Of a stretch of DNA of 64,000 nt, positions 27,564 to 36,377 are shown one piece after another. Where the stretch lies: assembly GCF_005771435.1 (NCBI RefSeq), contig NZ_VANI01000002.1, positions 124,001-188,000 on the forward strand. Direction: 5' to 3'. Position 1 is the first letter of the stretch, and every line of letters begins with the position of its first letter. The position numbers and the translations under genes are program-made. This DNA is from Microbulbifer harenosus (GTDB taxonomy: Bacteria; Pseudomonadota; Gammaproteobacteria; Pseudomonadales; Cellvibrionaceae). The notes under the pieces are model-generated. The model searched no databases and had not been told where the DNA came from. It worked only from the letters and a program-made list of their open reading frames with translations.

Positions 27564-27854
27564 TCAGTGCGTGTAGGTCAGGCAATTCACCGAGTCACCG
27601 CTATAGCCCAGTTCTATGTGATCCGCACTGCACTCAAAATCCACATTGTGATCGCAGTTGGTCACCTTGCAGGCACCGACGCCGGCGATGCGTTCGCGGC
27701 TGGTGTGGCGGTTGTTGCTGAAAAAGGTGTCGCAATCCGGGTCTTCGCCTTCGCCAATGGTGATGGCACGCGCATGGCAGGCAGAGTCGGTATTGTATGC
27801 GCACTCAATAGCGGCGCAGCGGCTGACTTCGGGCATATCAGTGGCGATGATCAT
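27564..27854 (-). CDS. DUF1540 cysteine-rich small protein (two modules)
   Basis: A 96-residue protein with two copies of the DUF1540 module. Cysteines are at 13, 18, 26, 41 and at 62, 67, 75, 91, with almost the same spacing (5, 8, 15 and 5, 8, 16). The first module has CAAIECAYNTDSACHA and the second CKVTNCDHNVDFECSA. Cysteine/histidine content suggests metal binding, but the family has no known function. There is no signal peptide. The ATG at 27854 has GGGAAA upstream; Met7 is a possible alternative. It is convergent with the GH6 gene and divergent from the sensor kinase gene. Confidence 0.88.
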   Translation of the reverse strand: MIIATDMPEVSRCAAIECAYNTDSACHARAITIGEGEDPDCDTFFSNNRHTSRERIAGVGACKVTNCDHNVDFECSADHIELGYSGDSVNCLTYTH

Positions 27855-28044
27855 GGCGCATTTCCCGTTGGGTGGTGGTCGAAGGATTTACATCCCGTTA
27901 TGAGCCTAGTTCACGGCCGGTGAGTGTCAAACGGCTGGCGCAAAATGCGGTATTGGCCTTCCGGAACCTTCCACGATTCGCTAATTGCGCAATGTCCCTG
28001 CCATCGGGTATACACGGATACAGAACCCGGTGCGCGAGGAATTC

Positions 28045-31000
28045 ATGATTGGTAAATCCCTGTTGCTGCTTTTTGCCCTGCTGTATGTACTACTGCTGTT
28101 TGTGGTGGCGTGGCGCGCCGGCAGGCACAAGCAGTGGATGGAGCATTTCCGCCCGGTCATTTACGGCCTGACACTGGCGGTGTATTGCAGCTCGTGGACG
28201 TTTTTCGGCGCCGTCGGGCAGTCGGTCAGCGATACCTGGAGTTACCTGCCGATCTATCTTGGGCCAATCCTGCTGTTTCTGTTTGCCGGCGGTTTCCTGC
28301 GCAAGCTGGTGCAGGTGGGCGAGCGGCAGAAGGTCACCTCTATTGCCGATTTCATCGGCTCGCGCTATGGCAAAAGCCGCGGCCTGTCCGCGCTGGTAAC
28401 GCTGCTCGCCATCGTTGGCAGCCTGCCGTATATCGCACTGCAATTGCGCGCAGTGACCATGGGCTGGGAGGTGGTTGGCGGCACGAATGAGACCGACCGT
28501 TTCGTCAATCTCGATACCGCGCTTGCGACCGCACTGCTCATGGGCTTGTTTGCCATTCTGTTCGGTACCCGCCACCTGGAGGGGCGCGAGCGCAATGTGG
28601 GGGTGGTGGCAGCGATCGCGCTGGAGTCCCTGGTCAAGCTGTTTGCGTTCGCCGCGGTGGCGATGCTCGCACTGTGGCTGCTGGTAACCGGTGGCAGTGG
28701 GTTGGCGGTGGACAGTCTGCAATGGCAGCCGCGGTTGCAATGGCGGGCACCGGACATCAATTTTGTCACTCAGACGCTGCTGGCCATGGCAGCGATCATC
28801 TGTCTGCCGCGCCAGTTCCATATGGCGGTGGTGGAATACCGCAACCCGCAAGATCTGGCTACCGCGCGCTGGTTGCTGCCGGCTTACCTGGTACTGTTCT
28901 CGGTACTGATTCTGCCCATCTCGCTCGCCGGCCAACCCCTGGTGGCGGCGGGCCTGAGCGAGCCGGATAGCCTGGTGCTTACCCTGCCATTGCAGGGCGG
29001 GCACGACACACTCGCCGTACTTGCCTATATCGGCGGATTCTCCGCCGCCACCGGGATGGTGATCGTCGCGGTGTTGACCCTTGCGGTGATGGTGTCAAAT
29101 GAGCTGGTCGCTCCGGTGTGGCTGTTCCTGAGCCGTTACAGCCGTCTCACCGCGGTGTCCCTTGGCAATCACCTGCGGCTGATCCGACGGCTCAGCATCC
29201 TGCTGCTGATGCTGATGAGCTGGGGTATGCACCGGGCGATTTCCGGCACCGAGGCGCTCGCGTCCATCGGCCTGCTGTCGTTTGCCGCCGCCGCGCAACT
29301 GGCGCCGGCCCTGATCGCCGCACTCTACTGGCGTGGCGCGCACCGGCGCGGTGTGTGGGCGGGCCTGATCGCCGGTTATGGCCTGTGGCTTTTCTGCCTG
29401 GTACTGCCCGCCGTATACCCGGAGGCGGAGCTGCTGCAGCGCGGGTTGTTTGGGCTGGACTTCCTGCGCCCACAACAATTGTTTGGTCTCGCCGCATTGG
29501 ACCCGCTGAGCCACGGCGTTTTCTGGAGTCTGCTCGGCAATCTGGCACTGTTGGTGGGGGTATCCCGCATCAGCCGCCAGGCGTCGCAGGACCGGCGCCA
29601 GGCTTTGGCCTTCGTAACGCCGGAGCAGGGCGCTGCGCCGGCACCGGATCTGGTGCCCACCGGCATCCGCATGGGGCAGGTGCGCAGTTTGCTGCAGCCG
29701 TTTGTGGGCGCTGCGCGGCTGGAGGAAATCTGGAGTGACTTCGAACGCCGCAGCCAGCAGCGCCTGTTGCCGGACGACGCTGCCTCGCGCTTCGTGATCG
29801 CCGACGCCGAGCACATACTTGCCGGCATCGTCGGCTCCGCCGCTGCGCATCAGGTGATGGGCCTGCTGCACAGCAACCGTCCGCTGAAGCTTGAGGACAT
29901 CGCGCGGTTGGTGGACAGCACCTCCCAACGTCTGCGTTTCAGCCAGGAGCTGCTGCAGACGACGGTGGAAACCATCAGCCAGGGGATCAGCGTGGTGGAT
30001 GTGGAACTCAGGCTGGTGGCCTGGAACCGCCAGTACCTGGAGCTGTTCAACTATCCCGAACGGTTGCTCTACATAGGTTGCCCGGTGGCATCACTCTACC
30101 GGCACAATGCGGAGCGCGGCCTCTATGGCGACACCGACGACGCCGAGGCGCTGGAGGCGCATGTGCAGCGGCGCCTGGATCTGCTGCGCCACGGCAGCGC
30201 CCACCGCTTTGAACGCCGCCTGCCCAGCGGCGCTATCGTCGAAGTGCGTGGAACCCCCATGCCCGGTGGCGGTTTCGTCACTACGTTTACCGACATCAGC
30301 GAGTACCGCGCGGCGGTGGATGCCCTGGAGGAAACCCGCCGCAGCCTGGAAGACCGGGTACAGCAGCGCACTGCGGAACTTTCGGAAAGTAACCGCGCGC
30401 TGCAGGAGGAGAACCGCCGCCGCAGCGAAGCGGAAATGAAAATCCGCGAGTTGCACGCCGCCAAGACCCGCTTTCTTGCCCACACGAGCCACGATCTGCT
30501 GCAACCGATCAATGCCGCGCGCCTGTTCATCGCCTCGCTGCAGAACAAGGCCGCTGCCGGCAGCTGGCGGGAAATGGGGGACGATATCCACTATATCGAC
30601 AGCGCGCTGACCTCCGCCGAACAGCTGATCGGCGCGCTGCGGGAAATCAGCCGTCTGGATGCGGGCAACCTGAAGCCGAAGCGGGAACATTTCCCGTTGC
30701 GTCAGCTGCTCGATGGACTCAATGCGGAATTTTCCGCGCTCGCCAGTGAGCGCGGCCTGGCCCTGCACTACGTACCCAGCAACGCCTGGGTCGTGAGCGA
30801 CCGTCACCTGTTGCGGCGGATACTGCAGAATTTTCTCAGCAATGCATTGCACTATACCGCTCGCGGTCGTGTGCTGTTGGGGATGCGCCGGCGCATTGGC
30901 AGCGACGGCAACCCCGAGCTGGAAATTCAGGTGTGGGACACCGGCCCGGGTATCGACCGCAGTGCGCGCGAGCGGATTTTTGATGAGTTTGTGCGCCTTG

Positions 31001-31584
31001 GCAGCAGCGAGCGCAACGCCGACAAGGGGCTCGGTCTCGGTCTCGCCATCGCGCGGCGCAGTGCGGACCTGCTGGGGCATCCGCTGGGACTCGAATCCAC
31101 CCCCGGGCGCGGCTCTATGTTCAGCATTCGCGTGCCGGTTGGGGAGGCCCGCGCGGCACCGGTGGAGGAGCCCACGGTCAGCGAAGTGGGGAATGTGTCG
31201 GCGGTGCCGGTGCTGTGCATCGACAACGAGCGGCAGATTCTGCGAGGGATGCAGAGCCTGCTCTCCGGTTGGGGATGCCGGGTAGTGACCGCGATCTCAC
31301 TGCCGGAGGCCTTGGTGCGCTGGGATTTGCGCGATCCGCCGGCGCTGGTGATCGTGGACTATCACCTCGACCGCGACGCCACCGGCATCGACGCACTGGA
31401 AGCACTGTGTGAGCACTGGCGCGCGGAGCTGCCGGGTATTGTCGTCAGCGCGGATACGTCCGAAGAAATCCGCAGTGCCGCCACCGAGCGCGGCTGGTTC
31501 TACCTACCGAAACCGGTGAAGCCGGCGGTATTGCGCAACCTGGTGCGGCGGTTGGCGCGCACCGCCGGGAACAATGTCAGCTAA
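28045..31584 (+). CDS. crbS: CrbS-like sodium/solute-symporter hybrid histidine kinase
   Basis: A 1,179-residue sensor. The N-terminal ~490 residues are a sodium/solute symporter (PutP-like) module of about 13 helices. A PAS domain (about 640-760) and short coiled coil follow, then HisKA with H816 in LAHTSHDLLQPINAA, a HATPase domain (DTGPGIDRSARERIFDEF, DKGLGLGLAIARR) and a C-terminal receiver with D1105 in LVIVDYHLD. This order matches CrbS/MxtR, which in Vibrio and Pseudomonas controls acetyl-CoA synthetase through the regulator CrbR/ErdR. ATG 28045 with GAGGA upstream is chosen over a longer in-frame start. It meets the crbR-like gene tail to tail with one base between stops; acs is next. 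The assignment is by architecture and context. Confidence 0.88.
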   Translation: MIGKSLLLLFALLYVLLLFVVAWRAGRHKQWMEHFRPVIYGLTLAVYCSSWTFFGAVGQSVSDTWSYLPIYLGPILLFLFAGGFLRKLVQVGERQKVTSIADFIGSRYGKSRGLSALVTLLAIVGSLPYIALQLRAVTMGWEVVGGTNETDRFVNLDTALATALLMGLFAILFGTRHLEGRERNVGVVAAIALESLVKLFAFAAVAMLALWLLVTGGSGLAVDSLQWQPRLQWRAPDINFVTQTLLAMAAIICLPRQFHMAVVEYRNPQDLATARWLLPAYLVLFSVLILPISLAGQPLVAAGLSEPDSLVLTLPLQGGHDTLAVLAYIGGFSAATGMVIVAVLTLAVMVSNELVAPVWLFLSRYSRLTAVSLGNHLRLIRRLSILLLMLMSWGMHRAISGTEALASIGLLSFAAAAQLAPALIAALYWRGAHRRGVWAGLIAGYGLWLFCLVLPAVYPEAELLQRGLFGLDFLRPQQLFGLAALDPLSHGVFWSLLGNLALLVGVSRISRQASQDRRQALAFVTPEQGAAPAPDLVPTGIRMGQVRSLLQPFVGAARLEEIWSDFERRSQQRLLPDDAASRFVIADAEHILAGIVGSAAAHQVMGLLHSNRPLKLEDIARLVDSTSQRLRFSQELLQTTVETISQGISVVDVELRLVAWNRQYLELFNYPERLLYIGCPVASLYRHNAERGLYGDTDDAEALEAHVQRRLDLLRHGSAHRFERRLPSGAIVEVRGTPMPGGGFVTTFTDISEYRAAVDALEETRRSLEDRVQQRTAELSESNRALQEENRRRSEAEMKIRELHAAKTRFLAHTSHDLLQPINAARLFIASLQNKAAAGSWREMGDDIHYIDSALTSAEQLIGALREISRLDAGNLKPKREHFPLRQLLDGLNAEFSALASERGLALHYVPSNAWVVSDRHLLRRILQNFLSNALHYTARGRVLLGMRRRIGSDGNPELEIQVWDTGPGIDRSARERIFDEFVRLGSSERNADKGLGLGLAIARRSADLLGHPLGLESTPGRGSMFSIRVPVGEARAAPVEEPTVSEVGNVSAVPVLCIDNERQILRGMQSLLSGWGCRVVTAISLPEALVRWDLRDPPALVIVDYHLDRDATGIDALEALCEHWRAELPGIVVSADTSEEIRSAATERGWFYLPKPVKPAVLRNLVRRLARTAGNNVS

Positions 31585-31585
31585 T

Positions 31586-32299
31586 TTACTTGGAGTTGGC
31601 GTCCGGTTGCTGCGGCGGCGCAAATTGCCCTGGCGCTTCTACGTCCAGGCTGCTGAGTGCCAGTACGGCCTGGGTGCGGGAGTTGACGCCCAACTTGCGA
31701 AACAGCGCGGTGAGGTGCGCTTTTACGGTGGCCTTGGTGACCTGCATTTCGTAGGCGATCTGCTTGTTCAGCAGCCCCTCCGCCAGCATGGTGGCAACGC
31801 GAAACTGCTGTGGGGTTAGGGTTGCAATGACATCCGCTACGCCGACATCCTGCGCGGAGCCCTCCTGGTAGCGCTCGGCGACCGCCGGCGGCAACCAGAT
31901 TTCGCCGGCGAGGCTCTGCTGCAATGCCTCCGCAATCTGTTCCACTGGCGCGGACTTGGGGAGAAAACCACAGGCGCCGTAGTCGATGGCGCGGCACATG
32001 ATTTCCGGTTTTTCATTGGCGGATACCACCATTACCGGCAACTGCGGATACTGGCCACTCAGGAAAATAAGTCCGCTGAATCCATGGGCGCCCGGCATAT
32101 GCAGGTCCAGCAACAGCAGATCGCAATCGGGGTGTTCCGCCACGCACTGCTGCAGGCTCTGTAAATCGCAGGCTTCAACAATGGTGGCGCCGGGAAAGGT
32201 CTGCTGGATGGACAGGCGCAGGGCATTGCGGAACAGCGGGTGGTCGTCCGCAATAATGAATTGGCGGGCGGGGTGTCCGCCCTCGGTGTGATCGTTCAT
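31586..32299 (-). CDS. crbR: CrbR-like LuxR-family response regulator
   Basis: A 237-residue NarL/LuxR-type response regulator. The receiver domain has acidic residues D18/D19 and phosphoacceptor D65 in LLLLDLHMPG, with the conserved lysine in GFLPKSAP. The C-terminal LuxR helix-turn-helix covers about residues 160-220 (LTPQQFRVATMLAEGLLNKQIAYEM, KATVKAHLTALFRKLGV in parts). It is convergent with the CrbS-like kinase and lies on the same strand directly downstream of acs, so the trio resembles the acetate-switch locus of Vibrio and Pseudomonas. CrbR activates acs in those species. Its own promoter region holds a 16-base inverted repeat. Confidence 0.88.
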   Translation of the reverse strand: MNDHTEGGHPARQFIIADDHPLFRNALRLSIQQTFPGATIVEACDLQSLQQCVAEHPDCDLLLLDLHMPGAHGFSGLIFLSGQYPQLPVMVVSANEKPEIMCRAIDYGACGFLPKSAPVEQIAEALQQSLAGEIWLPPAVAERYQEGSAQDVGVADVIATLTPQQFRVATMLAEGLLNKQIAYEMQVTKATVKAHLTALFRKLGVNSRTQAVLALSSLDVEAPGQFAPPQQPDANSK

Positions 32300-32320
32300 C
32301 GCTATGCATCCCTAACCGAT

Positions 32321-32395
32321 GGGATTTTCCCGGTACCTTGCACGCGTATTCGCGTGGCCCAGAATGTTGGACGAAAAGTGTACCGGGAAAACCCC
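32321..32395. promoter_or_regulatory. Inverted repeat ahead of the crbR-like gene
   Basis: Arms 32321-32336 and 32380-32395 are 16-base inverted repeats with one mismatch (core TTTTCCCGGTAC / GTACCGGGAAAA). They lie between the acs stop and the crbR start on the minus strand, and a smaller ACGCG/CGCGT dyad lies inside. On the minus strand no T-run follows, so an operator or leader structure is more likely than a terminator. Confidence 0.5.
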
Positions 32396-32456
32396 GCCGC
32401 TTCCTGTTGTTATTTTTTATCGGGGTCTGCTGCTGAGCGTTGTGGGGCGGTATCTG

Positions 32457-34412
32457 TTAAGCGGTGGCCGCCGCGCGGTTGGCCACGAGGTGTTCTACCA
32501 CTCCCGGGTCGGCGAGCGTGGAAGTATCACCCAGCTGATCGCATTCATCCGCCGCCACCTTGCGCAGGATGCGCCGCATGATCTTGCCGGAGCGGGTTTT
32601 CGGCAGGCCCGGTGCCCACTGGATCACGTCCGGAGTGGCGATGGGACCGATCTCCGAGCGCAGCCAGTCGCGCAGGGTTTTGCGCATTTCTTCGCTGGGC
32701 TCAATACCGCTGTTAAGCGTGACGTAGATGTAAATGCCCTGGCCCTTGATGTCGTGCGGGTAACCCACCACCGCGGCCTCGGCCACCGCCTCGTGGGCCA
32801 CCAGCGCGCTTTCCAGCTCTGCGGTACCCATGCGGTGACCGGAGACGTTGAGCACATCGTCCACGCGACCGGTGATCCAGTAGTAGCCGTCTTCGTCGCG
32901 CCTGGCGCCGTCGCCGGTGAAATACATGTTTTCAAAGGTACTGAAATAGGTATCGGCAAAGCGCTGGTGATCGCCGAATACGGTGCGCATTTGCCCCGGC
33001 CAGCTGCCCAGCAGTACCAGATTGCCCTCAGTGGCGCCGTCGAGAATATGGCCCTCGTTATCCACCAACGCCGGTTGCACGCCGAAGAACGGGCGAGTGG
33101 CGGAGCCGGGTTTGAGCGGGGTGGCACCGGGCAGTGGCGTGAGCATGGCGCCGCCGGTTTCGGTCTGCCACCAGGTGTCCACGATGGGGCAGCGGTTGCG
33201 ACCGAAGGTGCGGTGATACCACTTCCATGCCTCCGGGTTGATCGGCTCACCCACGGTGCCCAACAGGCGCAGGCTGTCCAGACTGGCGCCGGCCACTGGC
33301 TTGTTGCCCTCCGCCATCAAGGCGCGGATCGCGGTGGGGGCGATATACAGAATATTGATCTGATGATCGTCGATGATCTGCGCCACCCGGGTAACGTCCG
33401 GATAGTGGGGCACGCCCTCGTACATGACCGTGGTGGCGCCGTTGGCCAGCGGTCCGTAGAGAATGTAGCTGTGGCCGGTGATCCAGCCGATATCCGCAGC
33501 GCACCAGTAGCGTTCGCCACGTCGGTAGTCGAACACATATTCGTGGGTGAGCGAGGCGTAGGTAAGATAGCCGCCGCTGGTGTGCAGCACACCCTTGGGT
33601 TTGCCCGTGGAGCCCGAGGTGTAGAGGATAAACAGCGGGTCTTCCGCGCCCATGACCTCCGCCGGGCAGTCGTCACTCTGCGCCGCGATCAGCGCCGCGT
33701 AGTCGCGGTCGACGGCCGGATTCCAGTCGCTGGCGTCATCCGTGTAGTTGAAAACCACAACGTGTTCGATGCTGGTTTCGCGGCACAGCGCCACGGCCCT
33801 GTCGACGTTCTGCTTCAGCGGCACCGAGCGGCCGCCGCGGCGGCCGGCATTGGCGGTGATCAGAATACGGGACTGGCCGTCGTCCATGCGCCCGGCCAGC
33901 GCCTCCGGCGAGAAGCCGGCAAACACCACCGAGTGCACAGCACCAATGCGGGCACAGGCGAGCATCGCCACTGCCGCTTCCGGAACCATTGGCATGTAGA
34001 TGGTTACCACTTCGCCTTTCTTAACCCCGAGGCTTTTCAGACCGTTGGCCAGGCGGCACACATCCCGGTGCAGTTCGCGATAGCTGATCTCGCGATGCGT
34101 ACCGGGTTCGTCGCCCACCCACAGTATCGCGGTGTCATCACCGTGCTTTTCCAGATGGCGGTCGAGACAGTTCGCCGCCACATTCAGTTTGCCGTCGGCA
34201 AACCAGCGGATATGCAGGTCATCCCTGGAGAAGGAGACATCCTGGACCTGGGTAAAGGGCTCGATCCAGTCGATGCGCCGGGCCTGTTCTCGCCAGAAGC
34301 CGTCCGGATCCTGAATTGAGCGGTTGTACTGCGTGAAATAGCCGTCTTCATCCAGCAGCGAGTTAGCCGCATAGGTTGCGGGTACCAAATAGGTTTCTGA
34401 TTGACTGCTCAC
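32457..34412 (-). CDS. acs: Acetyl-CoA synthetase
   Basis: Converts acetate, ATP and CoA to acetyl-CoA through acetyl-AMP, the high-affinity acetate route. The 651-residue length equals that of E. coli Acs (652). Motifs present are [19 protein letters not shown] in pieces, [28 protein letters not shown] in pieces, and the catalytic, acetylation-regulated lysine K610 in [11 protein letters not shown]. The start chosen is GTG 34412, giving MSSQSETY, because GAGAGG lies about seven bases upstream; an in-frame ATG at 34427 would put the ribosome site inside the gene. It diverges from the porin gene across a region with three dyad motifs that may bind the CrbR-like regulator. Confidence 0.97.
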   Translation of the reverse strand: MSSQSETYLVPATYAANSLLDEDGYFTQYNRSIQDPDGFWREQARRIDWIEPFTQVQDVSFSRDDLHIRWFADGKLNVAANCLDRHLEKHGDDTAILWVGDEPGTHREISYRELHRDVCRLANGLKSLGVKKGEVVTIYMPMVPEAAVAMLACARIGAVHSVVFAGFSPEALAGRMDDGQSRILITANAGRRGGRSVPLKQNVDRAVALCRETSIEHVVVFNYTDDASDWNPAVDRDYAALIAAQSDDCPAEVMGAEDPLFILYTSGSTGKPKGVLHTSGGYLTYASLTHEYVFDYRRGERYWCAADIGWITGHSYILYGPLANGATTVMYEGVPHYPDVTRVAQIIDDHQINILYIAPTAIRALMAEGNKPVAGASLDSLRLLGTVGEPINPEAWKWYHRTFGRNRCPIVDTWWQTETGGAMLTPLPGATPLKPGSATRPFFGVQPALVDNEGHILDGATEGNLVLLGSWPGQMRTVFGDHQRFADTYFSTFENMYFTGDGARRDEDGYYWITGRVDDVLNVSGHRMGTAELESALVAHEAVAEAAVVGYPHDIKGQGIYIYVTLNSGIEPSEEMRKTLRDWLRSEIGPIATPDVIQWAPGLPKTRSGKIMRRILRKVAADECDQLGDTSTLADPGVVEHLVANRAAATA

Positions 34413-34480
34413 GGGAATGCCTCTCATCAGTGCAGATTCTTATGCTGTGCATTCTGGCACCGGGACTTGGACAGGTCGTA

Positions 34481-34591
34481 TTAGACAAAAGTCGAAAGGC
34501 AGGGGAATAAGAGGAGCGGTACTATCTCGGCGTACCCATTGGGCATTTAGACATTGGTCGAATTCGACAGCCGATTTAGACCAATGGTGAA
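34481..34591. promoter_or_regulatory. Cluster of TTNGAC-N4-GTCNAA dyads between acs and the porin gene (candidate CrbR operator)
   Basis: Two near-perfect 16-base dyads, TTAGAC-AAAA-GTCGAA (34481-34496) and TTAGAC-ATTG-GTCGAA (34547-34562), and a weaker third, TTAGAC-CAAT-GGTGAA (34576-34591). An extra half-site TTCGAC sits at 34563-34568. They lie in the 256-base divergent region. Dimeric NarL/LuxR regulators bind such dyads, and a suitable regulator is encoded just downstream of acs. That CrbR binds them is inference. Confidence 0.55.
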
Positions 34592-34668
34592 TACCAGAGT
34601 GCTCCGTGAAGTTGTCTGCTTGGAATTGCTCACGCTAAACCAAACAAACAACGGCGAGGACAACGGCT

Positions 34669-35994
34669 ATGTCAGTAACAATAATAAAAAGCACACTGGC
34701 CGGCGCAGTGGCGCTGGCGTCGATGGTGAATGGTCTGCCGGCGATGGCTGCGGCAGAGACCGAATTGTTGTCAGCGGAACAGCTGCAAAAACGGATTGCG
34801 GAATTGCAGGTGCAAGTGGACCAGTTGGCGGCCGGTCAGGGAGTGCAGACGGTGGAGAATCCGGAGCCGTCAACGGGGAACAGCTTCGGCAATACCAACA
34901 TCCAGATCGGCGGGTACGTCAAACTCGATAGCATTGTTACTGATTACTCCGATGGCAGTGCCGCCACCGCAAGCCTGGGGGAAGACTTCCTGGTGCCGTC
35001 CACTATTCCCATCGGCGGTGACGGCGGTGATGTGCACTACAACGCGCACGCGAAATCCACCCGCCTGTATTTCAAGTCCTCCACCGAAGCGGGTGCCGGC
35101 AGTGTGGATACCCACATCGAGATTGACGCCATGGCGGGCAACCAGGGCGACGAGCGCATCAGCAATTCCTATGCCCAGCGACTGCGCCACGCCTATGTAA
35201 ACTGGAATATCGACGGCGACCGCTCACTGCTGGCGGGCCAGGCGTGGTCCACGTTTTTCAACGTTGGCGCACTGCCGGAAGGGCTGGATTTTGTCGGCCC
35301 GGTGGGTACCGTGTTTGAGCGCCAGCCCCAGATTCGCTATACCCAGGGGCTTGCGGGCGGCAAGGTGCAGTTTGCCGCGGAAAACCCGGCGACGACACTC
35401 TACAACGGGAGCGAGAATCCCTACGACGACAACAGCCGTCCGGATCTGATCCTGCGCTACGACAACAGTATTGGCGATCTCAGCTATTCCATCGCCTCCA
35501 TGAGCCGTGAACTGGCCTACGACCGCGCCGAAGGTGGCAATGAGTCCGAACAGGGCTACGCCATCAGTCTCGCCGGCAAATGGCAGTTGGGGCGCGACGA
35601 TCTGCGTTTCATGTACAGTCATGGCAATGCGCTGGGGCGCTATCTGGGACTGAACAGTTACCGCGGGGGTATTATCGATCCCGCCAGTGGCGATATTAAA
35701 TTGATCGACCAGCGGGGTGGCTTTGTGGCGCTGCGGCATTTCTGGAGCGAGCAGTGGCGCAGCAATCTGGTGCTTTCCGCCACTGCGGCGGACAACCCGG
35801 AGACGGTTTCCGACATGACGCCGTCCGCTTACCGGAGCCTGCACTTGAATCTGATGTATTCGCCGGTGCCGAAAATGACTTTGGGTGGCGAATATATTCT
35901 CGCGAGCAAGGAGGTGGAGAATGTGAGCGGACTGCTGAATGACGACGAAGGAAAACTTCAGCGCATGCAGTTTTCCGTGCAGTATGTATTTTGA
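34669..35994 (+). CDS. DcaP-like outer-membrane porin
   Basis: A 441-residue outer-membrane protein. A signal peptide (residues 1-27, ending PAMA) is followed by a short coiled coil (about 32-57, LLSAEQLQKRIAELQVQVDQL in parts), then a beta-barrel starting IQIGGYVKLDSIVTDYS and closing with a C-terminal aromatic strand ending VQYVF. The coiled coil plus GYVKLD start is typical of DcaP-type trimeric porins, which admit small dicarboxylic and other acids. It diverges from acs and precedes the two-subunit symporter gene pair, so it probably helps acetate or related acids cross the outer membrane. Substrate is inferred from context. Confidence 0.88.
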   Translation: MSVTIIKSTLAGAVALASMVNGLPAMAAAETELLSAEQLQKRIAELQVQVDQLAAGQGVQTVENPEPSTGNSFGNTNIQIGGYVKLDSIVTDYSDGSAATASLGEDFLVPSTIPIGGDGGDVHYNAHAKSTRLYFKSSTEAGAGSVDTHIEIDAMAGNQGDERISNSYAQRLRHAYVNWNIDGDRSLLAGQAWSTFFNVGALPEGLDFVGPVGTVFERQPQIRYTQGLAGGKVQFAAENPATTLYNGSENPYDDNSRPDLILRYDNSIGDLSYSIASMSRELAYDRAEGGNESEQGYAISLAGKWQLGRDDLRFMYSHGNALGRYLGLNSYRGGIIDPASGDIKLIDQRGGFVALRHFWSEQWRSNLVLSATAADNPETVSDMTPSAYRSLHLNLMYSPVPKMTLGGEYILASKEVENVSGLLNDDEGKLQRMQFSVQYVF

Positions 35995-36044
35995 TGTGCC
36001 TATAAAAAATCCGAAAATCTAACAATAAGTATGGAGTGAAGACG

Positions 36045-36374
36045 ATGAGTTTCGAGAGTAAACAGAAGGCCAGTGATTACTGGCGGGAAAACCTCAAGCT
36101 GATGTTCAGCTTGCTGGTCGTGTGGTTTGTGGTGTCCTTCGGCTGTGGCATTTTATTGGTGGATGAGCTGAACCAGATCCGTATGGGAGGCTTCAAACTC
36201 GGCTTCTGGTTCGCACAGCAAGGCGCCATTTACGTATTCCTCGCGCTGATTTTTGTCTACGTGTACAAAATGAATCAGCTGGATCGCAAGTATGGCGTGT
36301 ACGAGGACGACGAGACCGCAGCGCAGGCGGAGACCGTTCAACCAGCCGCGCAACAACTGCAAGGGGAGCACTGA
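36045..36374 (+). CDS. DUF4212 small subunit of a sodium/solute symporter
   Basis: A 109-residue membrane protein of the DUF4212 (TIGR03647) family, which always accompanies a VC_2705-type symporter. Two transmembrane helices (about 20-40 and 58-78) flank a short GGFKLGFWFAQQGA segment, and the C-terminus is acidic and polar. ATG 36045 has GGAGTGAAG just upstream; an in-frame GTG at 36036 lies within that ribosome site. The symporter gene starts 3 bases after the stop. The role is thought to be that of an accessory subunit. Confidence 0.93.
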   Translation: MSFESKQKASDYWRENLKLMFSLLVVWFVVSFGCGILLVDELNQIRMGGFKLGFWFAQQGAIYVFLALIFVYVYKMNQLDRKYGVYEDDETAAQAETVQPAAQQLQGEH

Positions 36375-36377
36375 ACC

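Noticed and set aside
32319-34319. 666-codon open frame on the plus strand, opposite acs
   Set aside because: Antisense shadow of acs; no domain, no ribosome site and His/Arg-rich product.
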